This document shows positions 38,119 through 49,330 of a stretch of DNA of 64,000 nucleotides, one piece after another. The translations under genes and the position numbers were made by a program. The notes under the pieces are model-generated. The model saw only the letters and a program-made list of their open reading frames with translations. It was not told the DNA's origin and did not search any database. This DNA comes from Seison nebaliae (taxonomy: Eukaryota; Rotifera; Pararotatoria; Seisonacea; Seisonidae). Every line of letters begins with the position of its first letter. The stretch's first letter is position 1. The stretch spans positions 1 through 64,000 of the forward strand of contig JALJEE010000986.1 of assembly GCA_023231475.1 (NCBI GenBank), read 5' to 3'.

Positions 38119-40170
38119 GATTGGAGAAAGTTCAAAGAAATGCCACAATTAAAAGGAGAAAGAAGATTGTGAAAAGATTGTATGGAATTTATTGGAAAGT
38201 CGAATCATATTGTTTTGTCGGAGAATATTGGAGAAGAGGATTGTTTTTGTCGCATCCTGCATCGTCCTTATCTCCTTCACATTTATTGGCGATGGTTAAC
38301 TAACTAGCAAGTTAGTAGGTGGTATAATTCTGGTTAGTTAGTTAGTTGGGTCAATCGATGGATGGATGGATGGACGGATATTATTAATGAAGAAAGAATT
38401 AATTATAATTATTATGGAATAACAATTTCCTGCTGAGGAATAAAGAAGGAAAGATTGATTAGAAATTATGGGGAGGAAGATTGATGGAGAATGGGAGAAA
38501 TTGCGATAAAAATGAATGGAATTTGGGACGACGACGACGATCGTCTATCTCTTATGTATCATTCCATTGAACCAGAACAACTAAATTTGTAAATGCAGAT
38601 ATTGTGCTTCATATCTAATTATCTTTATTACACATATTCACAGAAAAACAAACTAATATTGAGGAATATGTCCATTTATTTTCCGTACATATATGGAAAT
38701 TGATCGATTCGAATGGAATTGGGTGAACATAGAAATCTATGATGACCGAATGACATTGAGCAACTGTAGACAGTCCGCACCGACGACGAACATTTTCCTA
38801 TTCCCCCCACTGATATCATGAGGAAGGAGAGTAGCAGAGTAGTAGTCGTCATATTAAGTAGTGCTCCAAAATATATGTATAGACAAATATTTAATAGTGT
38901 GCGAATGAGAAACAACGATAAGAACAACAGTGAATAGAGGACGAAAGTACAAAAATACTTTCGTGTCATACTCTATATAACATTCGATCATACATGGCAA
39001 TATATCTCTAATTATATATCCCAATTCTTCTACATTAATGAGATGAATGACGTTTTCATCATAGAGAATCCATAAAAATTCCCGGATTACCGGTGAGAAA
39101 TCATCATTTCATTTTTCCTATCCGACATAAATTAGATTGCTTTAATTCCATTTTTTTCGCTTTTCTCTCTTCTCCTTCTTTCATCTCCTTTTCTCTCTCA
39201 AATCCTTCCCTAACAATTCTATAATTCTTCAAAAATTTTTTCTTGAAAAATTCGCATAAAAATATTCATTTTCTTATTAAAATCAAATCGACAATTTTAT
39301 TAACTTAAATTTTTTTTTCTTTCTTTAACAAACACTCATCTTCATTCTAATTCGTCTTTTTTTTTCATATGAATAAATTAAATTTAATGCAATTTCTTTT
39401 TCTTCTTGTGCTACATATAAATATTTCAAATAATCTATTTTAATGATAATTGGAGAGTATTCAGGAGAATTTTATTCAGAAATTATTATGTCATTAGAAG
39501 AATATCATGGACTCCATTTTCTGATTGTGCAAACAAACATGGTGGGTAACGGTGTAGAGAGTTTTCCGTCATTTCGATCGACTAATATTATCATAGATAC
39601 GTCATTTCTTTTATTACGTACGTGTTTGCACCAATTCGAATGATCAATGAAAACTACTCGATCTTTTTATGAAGAAGAATAATTGAAAGAAAGATGTATT
39701 ATTATCCCCCGCTCTCTAATATTATCTGTCTTCCTCATTATTCAAATATATTTAGAAGGAAAATATTGTGTTGAACAATCTCATTGGGATAATAATGTTG
39801 AAGAATTATGATGAAGAAAATATAGAGAAATTTCTCAATCAAATTCTTCTCCTTAAATATTATTCATATCTACCTAGCCAATTAACCGAGTCATCATGTG
39901 TCCAATTTCTTCTAATTTATTCCAATCTCCTAATAATACCACTCTCCACTTACTAGTCTTTTATTAATCTACTTATGAATTCAATTTCCTTCCAAATATT
40001 GTCTTTTTCCTACCCAATATTACTAGTACTATTCCAGTTAACTAAATATCAAGTTACCGAGCTGACTTTTCCATCCGTTACTAAAATTATGAAAGGACGA
40101 GATTGTTTAGGAACACAATCTCCTTATTTGCACCTTAAACAACCGACAATTGGCTAATCAACAAGATGAA
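38119..40170. other. Intergenic region upstream of the Yippee gene
   Basis: Contains GTTA repeats at about 38332-38347 and GGAT repeats at 38358-38374. A hairpin at 38941-38964 has 9-bp arms (ACGAAAGTA / TACTTTCGT). Several weak frames occur at 38676-38969 (-) and 39443-40157 (+). No gene is firmly supported. Confidence 0.4.
38676..38969 (-). CDS. Possible small two-pass membrane protein
   Basis: An ATG-initiated frame of 97 codons has two hydrophobic stretches (CTFVLYSLLFLSLFLI and LLNMTTTTLLLSFLMISVGG) and a Cys-containing polar tail. A TATATA-like element lies about 10 bases upstream of the ATG, and the start overlaps a 9-bp-stem hairpin. The second half lies in DNA of higher GC than its surroundings. 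There is no homology or splice support, so it may be chance. Confidence 0.2.
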   Translation of the reverse strand: MTRKYFCTFVLYSLLFLSLFLIRTLLNICLYIYFGALLNMTTTTLLLSFLMISVGGIGKCSSSVRTVYSCSMSFGHHRFLCSPNSIRIDQFPYMYGK

Positions 40171-41040
40171 TTACACGAAACGAAAACGATTATTTTCTTT
40201 AATATGGATGTAAGTCCCTGTAGGACAATCAATCAATTTAAATAAAATATCAAGACGTTCGTCCTTTGAAGGAAGTTTACAGCATTTTAGTATATCATCT
40301 TTTAAATTGTCAGAGACCAAATAAGCGATGAAGAATTGATATATCAATTCTCTTTCATTATACTCACAGACGATTTAATATATGGTAATAAATTGTTCAA
40401 AAATGGAATAGGAAATTCAGAATACCATTCCCAGTCAAGTTTTAACCAGTATATATCAAATTTTAACTTCTTTATATGATTTTTTAACTGAAAAATATAA
40501 ATTTTAATTCGAAAAATTTGAGTTTCAGTTCGTCAAATTCAAATTTTCACACCTATTTTCTACCCCTATCTCAAATTAAAATTTTAACTCGAATAATGAT
40601 TTTTTAACTCATCAATTTAAGTAATTAACTTATAAAAAGCTTGTTTTAACTTAAAAAACTCAAATTTAATTCATTCAATTCAATGAGGTCATTCATTTCC
40701 ATACATATTGAATAATATTTTCTTGCGTGGAGAATATAATTTTGAATGTTATGTTTGTTAATTCGTCTTCTACTTCTTTTGAAAAAATTCTGTAATTTTT
40801 TTATACGATATTCACCCAACGTTTCACCATTCCGTCATCCACAATTTACTACGAAATAAGAAATTACGTAAGACTGGTTAAAACTTGACCAGGGAATGGT
40901 ATAGTGCTGAAAGATATCGCTTAGTCAATAGTATCGGAACCGGAAGTAGATCAACGATAGAGAACATGAATGCTTTTGAAGCGTTTACATCTTAAAACCG
41001 TTCGAACACAACCATTTTTTGTTCGATTTAAAGTGCACAT
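40171..41040 (-). pseudogene. Broken gene interrupted by a MITE-like element
   Basis: Three pieces suggest a former gene. At 41040-40966 an ATG opens 25 codons ending at a GTTCTC donor. At 40907 a TTTCAG acceptor starts an exon that is cut after about five bases by the element at 40422-40902. Beyond the element, 40421-40171 reads as protein on the minus strand: one frame gives EFPIPFLNNLLPYIKSS, and the next frame continues as ERELIYQFFIAYLVSDNLK, then LPSKDERLDILFKLIDCPTG, to a TAA at 40171. The change of frame near 40360 implies a one-base shift. The phase of the first piece does not fit the second, so that join is doubtful. The last ~65 codons look clearly protein-like. I do not recognise the family. 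Confidence 0.5.
40422..40902. mobile_element. MITE-like element with ~29-bp terminal inverted repeats
   Basis: The left end (40422-40450) and right end (40873-40902) are near-perfect inverted copies: ATACCATTCCCAGTCAAG at the left and CTTGACCAGGGAATGGTAT at the right, continuing into GTTTTAACCAGT / ACTGGTTAAAAC. Taking TA as the target duplication, the element is about 475 bp from CCATTCCC to GGGAATGG. It has no open frame. The interior is AT-rich with repeated AAATTTTAAC / TTTTTTAACT words spaced a few tens of bases apart. TA duplication and size fit a non-autonomous Tc1/mariner-like element, but the superfamily is not proven. Confidence 0.75.
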
Positions 41041-41069
41041 TGATTTTATTAAGAACAAAATGGTTGTGT
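41006..41069. repeat. Imperfect inverted repeat (potential hairpin)
   Basis: The left arm 41006-41024 (ACACAACCATTTTTTGTTC) and right arm 41053-41069 (GAACAAAATGGTTGTGT) pair with a two-base bulge around a 28-base spacer. It lies about 310 bp upstream of the QTRT1 start and overlaps the first exon of the broken minus-strand gene. Confidence 0.6.
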
Positions 41070-41376
41070 GTCGGTCGTAGTGATGACAGTGAAGAATGTG
41101 TGAACAACTTAAATTTAGTTTATAAGAGAAGGAGAAAGATAATTAAATTATTCTAAAATATTTAATTTAATTTCAAAAAGTTTCATAACTCCACTAAATT
41201 CCACTTTCGGTCAATCCGAACTAAATATGAAGAAAACTGAATTTAAAAATTGAAAGATAATTTCATATATCATACAGAATATTACTCGAGAAATATTTCC
41301 TTGTTGTCATAGTGTTGATGATTGATGAAAAAATTATGATTTTCGATTAGGAAAATTTTCAAGAGATGAACTTCAA

Positions 41377-42744
41377 ATGTTTAGTCGATTTGGACATGTG
41401 GTAACTAGATCGTTCTATGGTAGAATTAGAATGAAGAAACGTCGTTTGAGTGAAGTGGAAGATATTTATCCAAATATCTATGAATATGATACACAACCAG
41501 CGACCGATTGCGTTCTCAGTGATAAATCGTCGACTTATTCGATTTCTCCTTGCCTCGAATATGAAGTGATCGGACGTTGTTCCACCACCAAAGCACGAGT
41601 TGGAAAGTTAAATTTAAAGAATTGTTTGATTGATACTCCAGTATTTATGCCCGTCGGAACCCAAGGAACCATTAAAGGCCTCCTTCCGTATCATGTAGAG
41701 AAGGAAGATTGTAAATTGATTTTGGGAAATGCGTATCATCTCGGACATCGTCCCGGTGAGGATGTGATGAAGGAAATGAATGGATTACATTCTTTCATGA
41801 AATGGCCGAATGGATTATTGACTGATTCTGGTGGTTTCCAGATGGTTTCCTTATTGAAACTTAGCACCATGACAGAAGACGGTGTTACATTCACTTCACC
41901 ACATAACGGAACGGAAATGTTGTTATCACCAGAAAAATCGATAGATATCCAGACATCTATTGGTGCCAATATTATGATGCAATTGGATGATGTTGTATCG
42001 TCACAGTTTCCGGAGAAGAAACGTGTAGAAGAAGCGATGCATCGATCATTAAGATGGTTAGATCGATGTATTGAACGACAGAAAGAGAATGAAATGAAAT
42101 GGAAAAAGAAACAAAATCTCATGGGAATAGTTCAAGGTGGTCTCTTCGCCGATCTTCGAACAATGTCTGTTCAACAATTAGTGGAAAGAAATCTTCCTGC
42201 GTACGCAATCGGAGGATTGTCCGGTGGAGAAGAGAAAGAAAAATTTTGGCCAATGGTTCATCTTTCTACTGATTATTTACCTGTAAATAAACCTCGATAT
42301 TTGATGGGTGTCGGATTTGCCATCGATCTGATCGTCTGTGTAGCACTGGGTTGTGATATGTTCGATTGTGTCTATCCCACACGAACTGCACGATTCGGTG
42401 TGGCATTAATCAACGAGAATAAAGGATGTCTTGATTTGACGAAGAGAATTTATAAAAACGATTTTAACATCATCGATGACGATTGTAATTGTTCCACTTG
42501 TCAAGAAGGATATACTAGAGCTTATCTTCATTCAATCGCTACAAAAGAAACATTATCTATCCAACTAATCACTCAACATAATATTTATTATCAGATGAGT
42601 CTCATGAAATCCATCCGAACTGCCATAATGAAAGATCAATTCCCTCAATTCATTAAACTTTTCTTTATTCGTTATTTCCAATCACAAAACAATATTCCCC
42701 AATGGTGCAAAAACGCGTTGACTAGTGTCAATGTTGAATTGTGA
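41377..42744 (+). CDS. QTRT1: Queuine tRNA-ribosyltransferase catalytic subunit
   Basis: Exchanges guanine-34 for queuine in tRNAs for Asp, Asn, His and Tyr, working with QTRT2. The single exon encodes 455 residues. Conserved blocks are PVFMPVGTQGTIKGLLP, NAYHLGHRPG, the active-site Asp150 in LTDSGGFQMVSL, GIVQGGLFADLR, AIGGLSGGE and the nucleophile Asp330 in DCVYPTRTARFG. The zinc site is Cys370, Cys372 and Cys375 in CNCSTC, with His401 in TQHNIYYQ. All key residues are intact. The family usually has about 400 residues; here about 60 precede the catalytic domain, and the first 22 (MFSRFGHVVTRSFYGRIRMK) are basic, without acidic residues, and resemble a mitochondrial presequence. Mammalian QTRT1 is partly mitochondrial. 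Confidence 0.95.
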   Translation: MFSRFGHVVTRSFYGRIRMKKRRLSEVEDIYPNIYEYDTQPATDCVLSDKSSTYSISPCLEYEVIGRCSTTKARVGKLNLKNCLIDTPVFMPVGTQGTIKGLLPYHVEKEDCKLILGNAYHLGHRPGEDVMKEMNGLHSFMKWPNGLLTDSGGFQMVSLLKLSTMTEDGVTFTSPHNGTEMLLSPEKSIDIQTSIGANIMMQLDDVVSSQFPEKKRVEEAMHRSLRWLDRCIERQKENEMKWKKKQNLMGIVQGGLFADLRTMSVQQLVERNLPAYAIGGLSGGEEKEKFWPMVHLSTDYLPVNKPRYLMGVGFAIDLIVCVALGCDMFDCVYPTRTARFGVALINENKGCLDLTKRIYKNDFNIIDDDCNCSTCQEGYTRAYLHSIATKETLSIQLITQHNIYYQMSLMKSIRTAIMKDQFPQFIKLFFIRYFQSQNNIPQWCKNALTSVNVEL

Positions 42745-42977
42745 TGGAAATTAATCGTTTTATTTTAATTAATTTTTAAACGATAAATTTTATATTTTTT
42801 TTCTAAATTTTATTTGAAAAATAAATGTCAATTAAATTTCTTTAAAATTTTTCAAAATTTTCTCGTTTTCTTTAACCAATTGTTTTACTTTGACTATTAT
42901 TCTGTTAAATTTGTGTGAAATAAATTTTTGGAAAAAAATGGGTTCAATATTTTTAATTGTAATCTATTAAAATAATT

Positions 42978-45900
42978 TCAGTTTGATTGACTGGATAATC
43001 GATTATTTAGGAATTGGTAAGCATCACTTTTGTTGTCGAAATATAATTGTAGTTTCGGCATCCAATAATACATACGATGACCTTCCTCGTCATAATAATA
43101 TCCTTCACTGTCATCGACAATCTGGAAGGAGAAAGAGAATTAAAAAGACATTTCTCAAAATTAAACTAATTCAGTTGAAGTATTTGCATTCTTATTGAAC
43201 TGTTCTAAATCTTCCGTCTCTTTACTCATTCGTTCATTTTCAGAAGCGATTTCTGATTTCGATCTAACCACAATCATTCTTTTAATTTTTGCCGGTTCCG
43301 ATGACGTGGTTGACGAAGGTGACGATGACGACATTAAACGACGCATTTCATTCGGTCGCATTTCGTCAATTAACGGAAGTGGTGTATTAGTTGTGGATGT
43401 TGTCGAAGAGGATGACGATTCGAAAATATTTGACCGTTTTTGTGGTTTTATTTGATTTTTATTCTTCCGTCTACGAATCAGATCGGCAATCTCCACGCAT
43501 TCGTTCGCCAAATGTTTTCTAAAGAAAAAAAAGAAGAAAGTTTAGAAGGAAAAACGGAGGAGAATGAAACATTATTGGGAACACGGTTCCTTTACTGATC
43601 ATTGATCGTATAGATATGAGACCGGTCTCGGAACACGGTTTCTCATCAACTTTCAATTTGCTACGAATTCCTTTTACCATCTCTTTCAATAATTTCAATT
43701 TTAATTGATATATTCTCGGTTCATTCAATTGACAAATATTCTTATTGACCGTCAATTTGAAAATTTCATCAATCTTCTCCAGAGCATCTTCGATTTTCTC
43801 ATAAAGAACTTTATGTCTCACATTATCATGAGACTCATTAAATTTGTTCAATCTCTTCGAATCATCATCACGATGAATGGTCTCGCTGGATTTATTCTTT
43901 TCTAATCGTGTTATAACTGAAAATCGAGGGAAAATTAAGACAGAATTGAATTGTGAAAAATTTAATTGAAAAAAAGTAAAACTTTTCTCTAAATCATCTA
44001 ACGAATAATAATGATTCAATTCATTGATAATATCAAGACAAGTAATCTCTGAATGAATTTTTATTAAATCTTCATCTGTTTCTACGCCAACTGTTGCCGT
44101 TGATATCGATGAACGACATTTCTCTCCTTTCGACGATTCTTCTTTCGAACATTTGTCTTTCTTTTCCAATTCATCTACTCCGCACTCACCTCCAACATGT
44201 TCTTCCTCTGATTTTTCTATAACTGTCGTTACTATTTCTTTATTCACTGATTGTTCTTTTAGTGTGGGAATGTCAATTGATGATTCGTCTTCTAATGGAA
44301 AATTTTTTTTCATTTCATTTTTTGGCGACACTATTCTGGGTAATTCTGCCATTGGTGAATCTGATTTAAATAAATTCTCTTCTGGGGACACTTTTCTTGG
44401 TAATTCCACTATTGGTGAATCAGGTTTAAATAAACTCTCTCTTGGTGATTTATTCTTTGGTGATTTAGTTTTTGGTGATTTAGTTTTTGGTGATTTAGTT
44501 TTTGGTGACTTATTTTTCGGTGAATTGAATAATGGTGAAGATAAATGTTGTTGTTTCTGATCATTAATTTCATTAGAAAACCGTTGCAGGTTTTTATTCT
44601 CCAAAGACTTTCTCGATTTTTTTCCTTTTCCAGTTCGTTTCTTTATTTGGATCAAATCAGAATAATCAGAATCATCAAAGACAGTTTGTCTGAGAGCCGA
44701 TTCAACGACATGAAGTTCGCCTGGGAATGATTTTCGATTTTTCCTCTCGTATGGAACGATAAGATGTTTGGGACGAGACTGTATAATTGGTTGATTTTCT
44801 CCAATAATTATGTTGCGTTCATCGGCTTGTGAATTTTGGGGAGCATATCTTTTATATCGTTTACTTCCAATAGACAATGGCTGAATATATTCATTAGGAA
44901 TAATTTGTAGAACGGTATTAGAAACGCCTTTTCTTCCTTTAATGAATTTGACATTATTCTTCCTTTCAGCTTTATCCACCAATAAAGTTGGAATTAAATG
45001 ACGATTGGTAATCGAATCATAAATAATATAATCCTTATTAATTAATGCACTAGCTGGATCATGACGACGGATGGTATCGGCATAGAAAGTTACCGAATTT
45101 TTATGTCCAGTCGATGAGCCTTTCTTTTTCATAATTCCTTTCAACGGTTTCGTTCTGATTTGAATTGACTTTCCCAAAGGTTGTGACACAATCATCTCAT
45201 CGTTCAACTCGATGAGACGTTCATCATGATAATCCCGATAGAAATCGTCTTCCGTATCAATTTCAGGATTATCCTCCAAAATAAATTCGTTATTATACAT
45301 TTCATAACTAGTATCGTCCATGGTTTCTGGTCGATCAATTTGAAAATTGTATTGTTTATTCGGTTGTAATATCACCGTATCTACTGGTTCGTTAATATCA
45401 TTCTTCTCATTCAAATTCACGTCATCCGATGTGGATAAAGATAAACGGATTCTTGGTGGAGTTTTAAATTCTGTCGGAGTATTCTGTCCATCCAATGAAA
45501 CATTTGACGTTCTCTTCTCTACTTCATTTGTTATTTCTTCTTCGATGACTGAAGGAAACCCACTATATATTTCCTCATTATCTTCCTCTTTATCGTGCTT
45601 ATTCAGTGCACTATTCACATCAATATGATGCGCTGTCAAATGAATATTTTTGGGTAAATGCTTCATGTTCTCTAACGAACTACTTCGACGATGAAGGAGA
45701 ATTTCCGATGATCGACGTTTCTCTATCGACGGAGATTTGTGGAGTTGATCATTCGACCGATTCTCTGTTAATGATAACCGAAATTTGTCGTCATGTTTGA
45801 TCGGATCGAAAATTACAGGAGAACTTTTCCGTTCAATTTTATGATTCTTCCGCGTATGTGAAATGAGTGGTGGTAAAGGTGCTAAAGATAACGAAGGTTT

Positions 45901-46524
45901 TGCCGATTTCTCTGAAACTTTCTCTACATCTTCATGAAGTAATTCGTCGAGAACTTCTTCGTTAATCTCGTCCAAAGTCTTTTCCGATTTTATTTTATCT
46001 TCCAAAATCATATCGTCCATAATATTCACCAACTTCTTATCAATTCTTTTTCTTTCCTCAATCGATTCACTTTTAAGTTCTTCAAGTGACTTCCGTTTTT
46101 TTCCATCCAACGACATTCTTTTACTATCTGTCAATTTCCCTTCGTCTTTCTCAACTAAATAATTTTCCACTTTCGATTTAGATGAATCAGATTGTTTCTC
46201 AGTTGACTGGTGTCGGACAGATTGATAATTGACGATATTTGGTAAAAGCTCTTTTGAGAGATTTTCTGCTAATTTTCCTTGTTTAATTTCAGATTTTCCT
46301 AATTCCACATCACCTTCATTAATTGGGATGTCTAATGTGGGAGAATTAGTTTGGGGTTGCGGTAAGGGTGGTGGTAACGGATCTGTTAATTGATCAGTCA
46401 ATAAAGGATCATCAAATATTTCCACATTTTTCGTTTCGTCAACAGATTCTGCCGAATCGAGATCAGATTGTTGGAAAAGATTAACAAAGTTATCGAATGA
46501 ATCCGAATCGCGAGTCTCACTCAT
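42978..46524 (-). CDS. Unknown 1123-residue disordered protein with KSPK repeats
   Basis: Exons: 46524-43983, 43916-43583, 43518-43167, 43121-42978. The 66-bp first intron is a multiple of three and could be retained in frame. The start is the ATG of MSETRDSDSFDN; an in-frame upstream GTG has no support. The protein is acidic and Lys/Ser-rich. A more ordered block around residues 470-590 contains KGIMKKKGSS, SVTFYADTIRRHDP and RHLIPTLLVDKAERKNNVKF. Near 700-740 lie five tandem KSPKT/N units, then two longer repeats with LPR-VSP. After about 880 a helical region has IEDALEKIDEIFKLTVN. The last exon encodes EGYYYDEEGHRMYYWMPKLQ. KSP repeats are phosphorylation sites in neurofilaments, but I see no intermediate-filament rod. 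Function unknown. Confidence 0.7.
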
Positions 46525-46999
46525 AATGAGAATGAGAAAAGGAAAATTGAGTTTGGAAAAATATTCCGAAGAAAATTTATAACAATTGATCACATGATCA
46601 ATTAAGAGTAGAACAATATAAGAAATGAAAATTTGAAAAGAATATTAATTATAATTAATTAATAATGGAATTCTTTCATTCCGTTAAAGAAACTTACAAA
46701 TTTTATTTCATTGATGAATCGAAAGAGTTGATGAAAAGAAATATGAAAGTGAAATGAATTGAAAATATCTACCAGGATTATTTCAGAAAATGAGAAAATT
46801 TTATGAAATTTATGAGAAATATTATTTTATATTTGAGTGTGCTCTTCAAAGAAAAGAAAGGTAAATGAAACTTTCCACGAATTTGGTTGAAGCAAGAGGA
46901 AAGATACTAATAAATTTAAAATGAAGTTAAAGGAAGAAAATCTCCTTCATCTTTTCTCGTTGGAAATTGTTGACGTTGGAGGGAAGCAGAGATAGTTGA
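46525..46999. other. Intergenic region between two minus-strand genes
   Basis: AT-rich, 475 bp, expected to hold the promoter of the KSPK-repeat gene and the 3' UTR of DRP1. No other feature is seen. Confidence 0.45.
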
Positions 47000-49330
47000 T
47001 CATAATTGGACATCACGAATTTGATTGATAATATCTGACGCCTTAGTTAATGCATTCAACATTTTTTCCGCTTCATCTCGTCTTGCTGTGACTTCTTCTG
47101 ATTCGACAACTAATTCATTCAATTTCTCCGTTTGATACAATGAGGAGACGAGTTCCGCTTGTAAGTTCTCCTTCACATAATTTACAAGGAAATGCATAAT
47201 TGCTTTTGGTACACTATCTTGGACTTGTTTTCGAATGATATTGAAATAGCTTTTGATAAGAGTTCGTATGATCTCACAATCACGTCGATCATTCACATTG
47301 ATTAATAAGTCATCACATTGATCGTTGTCATGACACATTCCCGAATCATCATCAACATAATCATCATCATCAACATTCTCCTCCTCTTCCTCCTCATTAT
47401 TATTATCATTTTTGTTGTTGTTATTGTTCTTATTTAAGTGATTCTCTAATTTTTCACTTTTAATTCCATTTTTATTCACATTATTCGGATTGTCTGATAT
47501 TGAATTGGAATCTTTCAATTCATTAATATTATTCGAACTCTTCGACATCTTATTATCACCCATACCATCATTATTTGTTTCGGTTTTTTGAATATCGTTG
47601 AAAGTCGTTTCCATCGTATCTCCATTCCATTTCATTCCTTTGAATAAACTGTATGACCAGGCACCATCTTTCTTTATATCTTTCCTTGTTTCATTTCGTC
47701 TTTCTTCTGAATTCAAATATTTTTTCCTCTCCTTCTTCCTCGAATCGTCATTCATTTTTCCATATCTGGAAGTGGATGCTCCGAATCGAACATCTTGAGT
47801 TCTTGATCGACGATAAACTCGTTCAACTGATGGTATGAAATCTGGATGTTTCGTATTAATATAAGCCAATTCGATTCCTATCAAATTCTTTACCATCTCA
47901 TTAGTTATCGGTAATCGTTTCGATAATAATTGAGCAACTTGTTCCACCAATTGTGTTTTCAATGAAGGAAATCGAACAAATTGACGGAAAGCATTAAATT
48001 GATGGACCATACGACATAATTCCGTATGAACTAAATCGACACATCGGACAGCAGGTTCTTCCAAATTGGCAATTTGTCTTTTCGCCAATAGAACAAACGC
48101 TATTTCTGGCACGAATAAAGGAGGACGTGGTCCATTGGCATTTCGAATTGCTGTTAAAATATCATCAGTCGATAAACCTTGTAATGGATCGACACCTTTC
48201 AATGCGTTGGGCAAGAGTGTATGAAATACATAACATATACGTGCACCACCACATACTTCATCAATCGCCACATTCGTACCATCGATAGTACGACAATAAT
48301 TATTTGTGAATTCCGTTATAAAATTGAGAACGATTCTTCCTTTATCTTGAATTGGTTCACCTAATGATTGATGAAGTTGTCGGAATTCTCCTTTCATTGA
48401 CATGATTCGATTCTTCAAATCCGGTAAACGATTTTTCAAATGTTCATGTAATAAACGACTCAATCTCTTCACGAGATATTGACTACCCGATCTAGCGGCT
48501 AATGAAGGATATTTACGTTGAAGAAATCGATTCTCATCTGCTACTACATTGGCATGAGTTTTTCCAGCTTTGATGTCAGCTTGTGATCTTCCCACCACTC
48601 CAATAATTCCTAAACGAACATTAATTATTCGTCCTAATAATATATCAGTTGCATCCGTTCCATGATCCATTAAATCTAATTTAGTGAGAACTGCCAATGT
48701 TCGATCACCTTTCTTATCGACACGTTGTGCTAATTTGATGGCTTCGGATGTAGAGAGATCAGCATTTGCTGCCGATACAGCTAATATGATGGAATCTGGA
48801 TTACTAATATATTTTAATACTAATTTCTGAATTTGTTCTTCGATATCATGCGGTTGATCACCGACTGGAACTTTTGTCATTCCTGGTAAATCGACGAGTG
48901 TCAATGGTGCAACAAACGGTGAATAAACAGTAAGATGGATCGGTTCCATACAAATCGATTGTTTGGGAGATAATCGATCAGTCTCTTTCACAATCTCTTC
49001 TTTCACCATTTCGAAATCGGAAAATATTTCATTTTTCGCATGAGTGAATGTTGCCCATTCCACAACTTTCTTCAAATCATTCGGTCGTTTCGCGTCATAT
49101 GGTAACGGTCGATTTTCGTCATAACAAACCAACGAAATAATTAAAGGACGTCGAGTAACGATTCCGATACCTCTCGGTAGGAAGTCCCTTCCAACAATAC
49201 TTTCGAGAACGGATGATTTTCCTGCACTTTGTGAACCAATTACGACGATCTGTGGCAAATTAATGGCAGCCGCACCGACTGTTGAGAAGACGTCATATAA
49301 TTTTGAGATAATGTTCACTAAATCTTTCAT
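47000..49330 (-). CDS. DNM1L: Dynamin-related protein DRP1 (mitochondrial/peroxisomal fission GTPase)
   Basis: A cytosolic dynamin that assembles around mitochondria and constricts them. The single exon encodes about 776 residues; the start is the ATG before KDLVNIISKLYDVF, matching the human MEALIPVINKLQDVF. GTPase motifs are G1 GSQSAGKSSVLES, switch-1 RRPLI, G3 DLPGM and G4 TKLDLMD; RGIGIVTRRPLI is typical of DRP1 rather than classical dynamin. The middle domain and a GED follow (CEIIRTLIKSYFNIIRKQV to ALTKASDIINQIRDVQL). There is no pleckstrin-homology or proline-rich domain, as expected for DRP1. The variable B-insert is long, Asn/Asp-rich and acidic (about residues 530-665). The lack of any intron in a 2.3-kb gene is notable beside the many-intron neighbours. 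Confidence 0.95.
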   Translation of the reverse strand: MKDLVNIISKLYDVFSTVGAAAINLPQIVVIGSQSAGKSSVLESIVGRDFLPRGIGIVTRRPLIISLVCYDENRPLPYDAKRPNDLKKVVEWATFTHAKNEIFSDFEMVKEEIVKETDRLSPKQSICMEPIHLTVYSPFVAPLTLVDLPGMTKVPVGDQPHDIEEQIQKLVLKYISNPDSIILAVSAANADLSTSEAIKLAQRVDKKGDRTLAVLTKLDLMDHGTDATDILLGRIINVRLGIIGVVGRSQADIKAGKTHANVVADENRFLQRKYPSLAARSGSQYLVKRLSRLLHEHLKNRLPDLKNRIMSMKGEFRQLHQSLGEPIQDKGRIVLNFITEFTNNYCRTIDGTNVAIDEVCGGARICYVFHTLLPNALKGVDPLQGLSTDDILTAIRNANGPRPPLFVPEIAFVLLAKRQIANLEEPAVRCVDLVHTELCRMVHQFNAFRQFVRFPSLKTQLVEQVAQLLSKRLPITNEMVKNLIGIELAYINTKHPDFIPSVERVYRRSRTQDVRFGASTSRYGKMNDDSRKKERKKYLNSEERRNETRKDIKKDGAWSYSLFKGMKWNGDTMETTFNDIQKTETNNDGMGDNKMSKSSNNINELKDSNSISDNPNNVNKNGIKSEKLENHLNKNNNNNKNDNNNEEEEEENVDDDDYVDDDSGMCHDNDQCDDLLINVNDRRDCEIIRTLIKSYFNIIRKQVQDSVPKAIMHFLVNYVKENLQAELVSSLYQTEKLNELVVESEEVTARRDEAEKMLNALTKASDIINQIRDVQL

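Noticed and set aside
39443-40157. Three successive plus-strand frames of 60-66 codons
   Set aside because: They overlap AT-rich DNA, do not splice together in phase by eye, and match nothing known.
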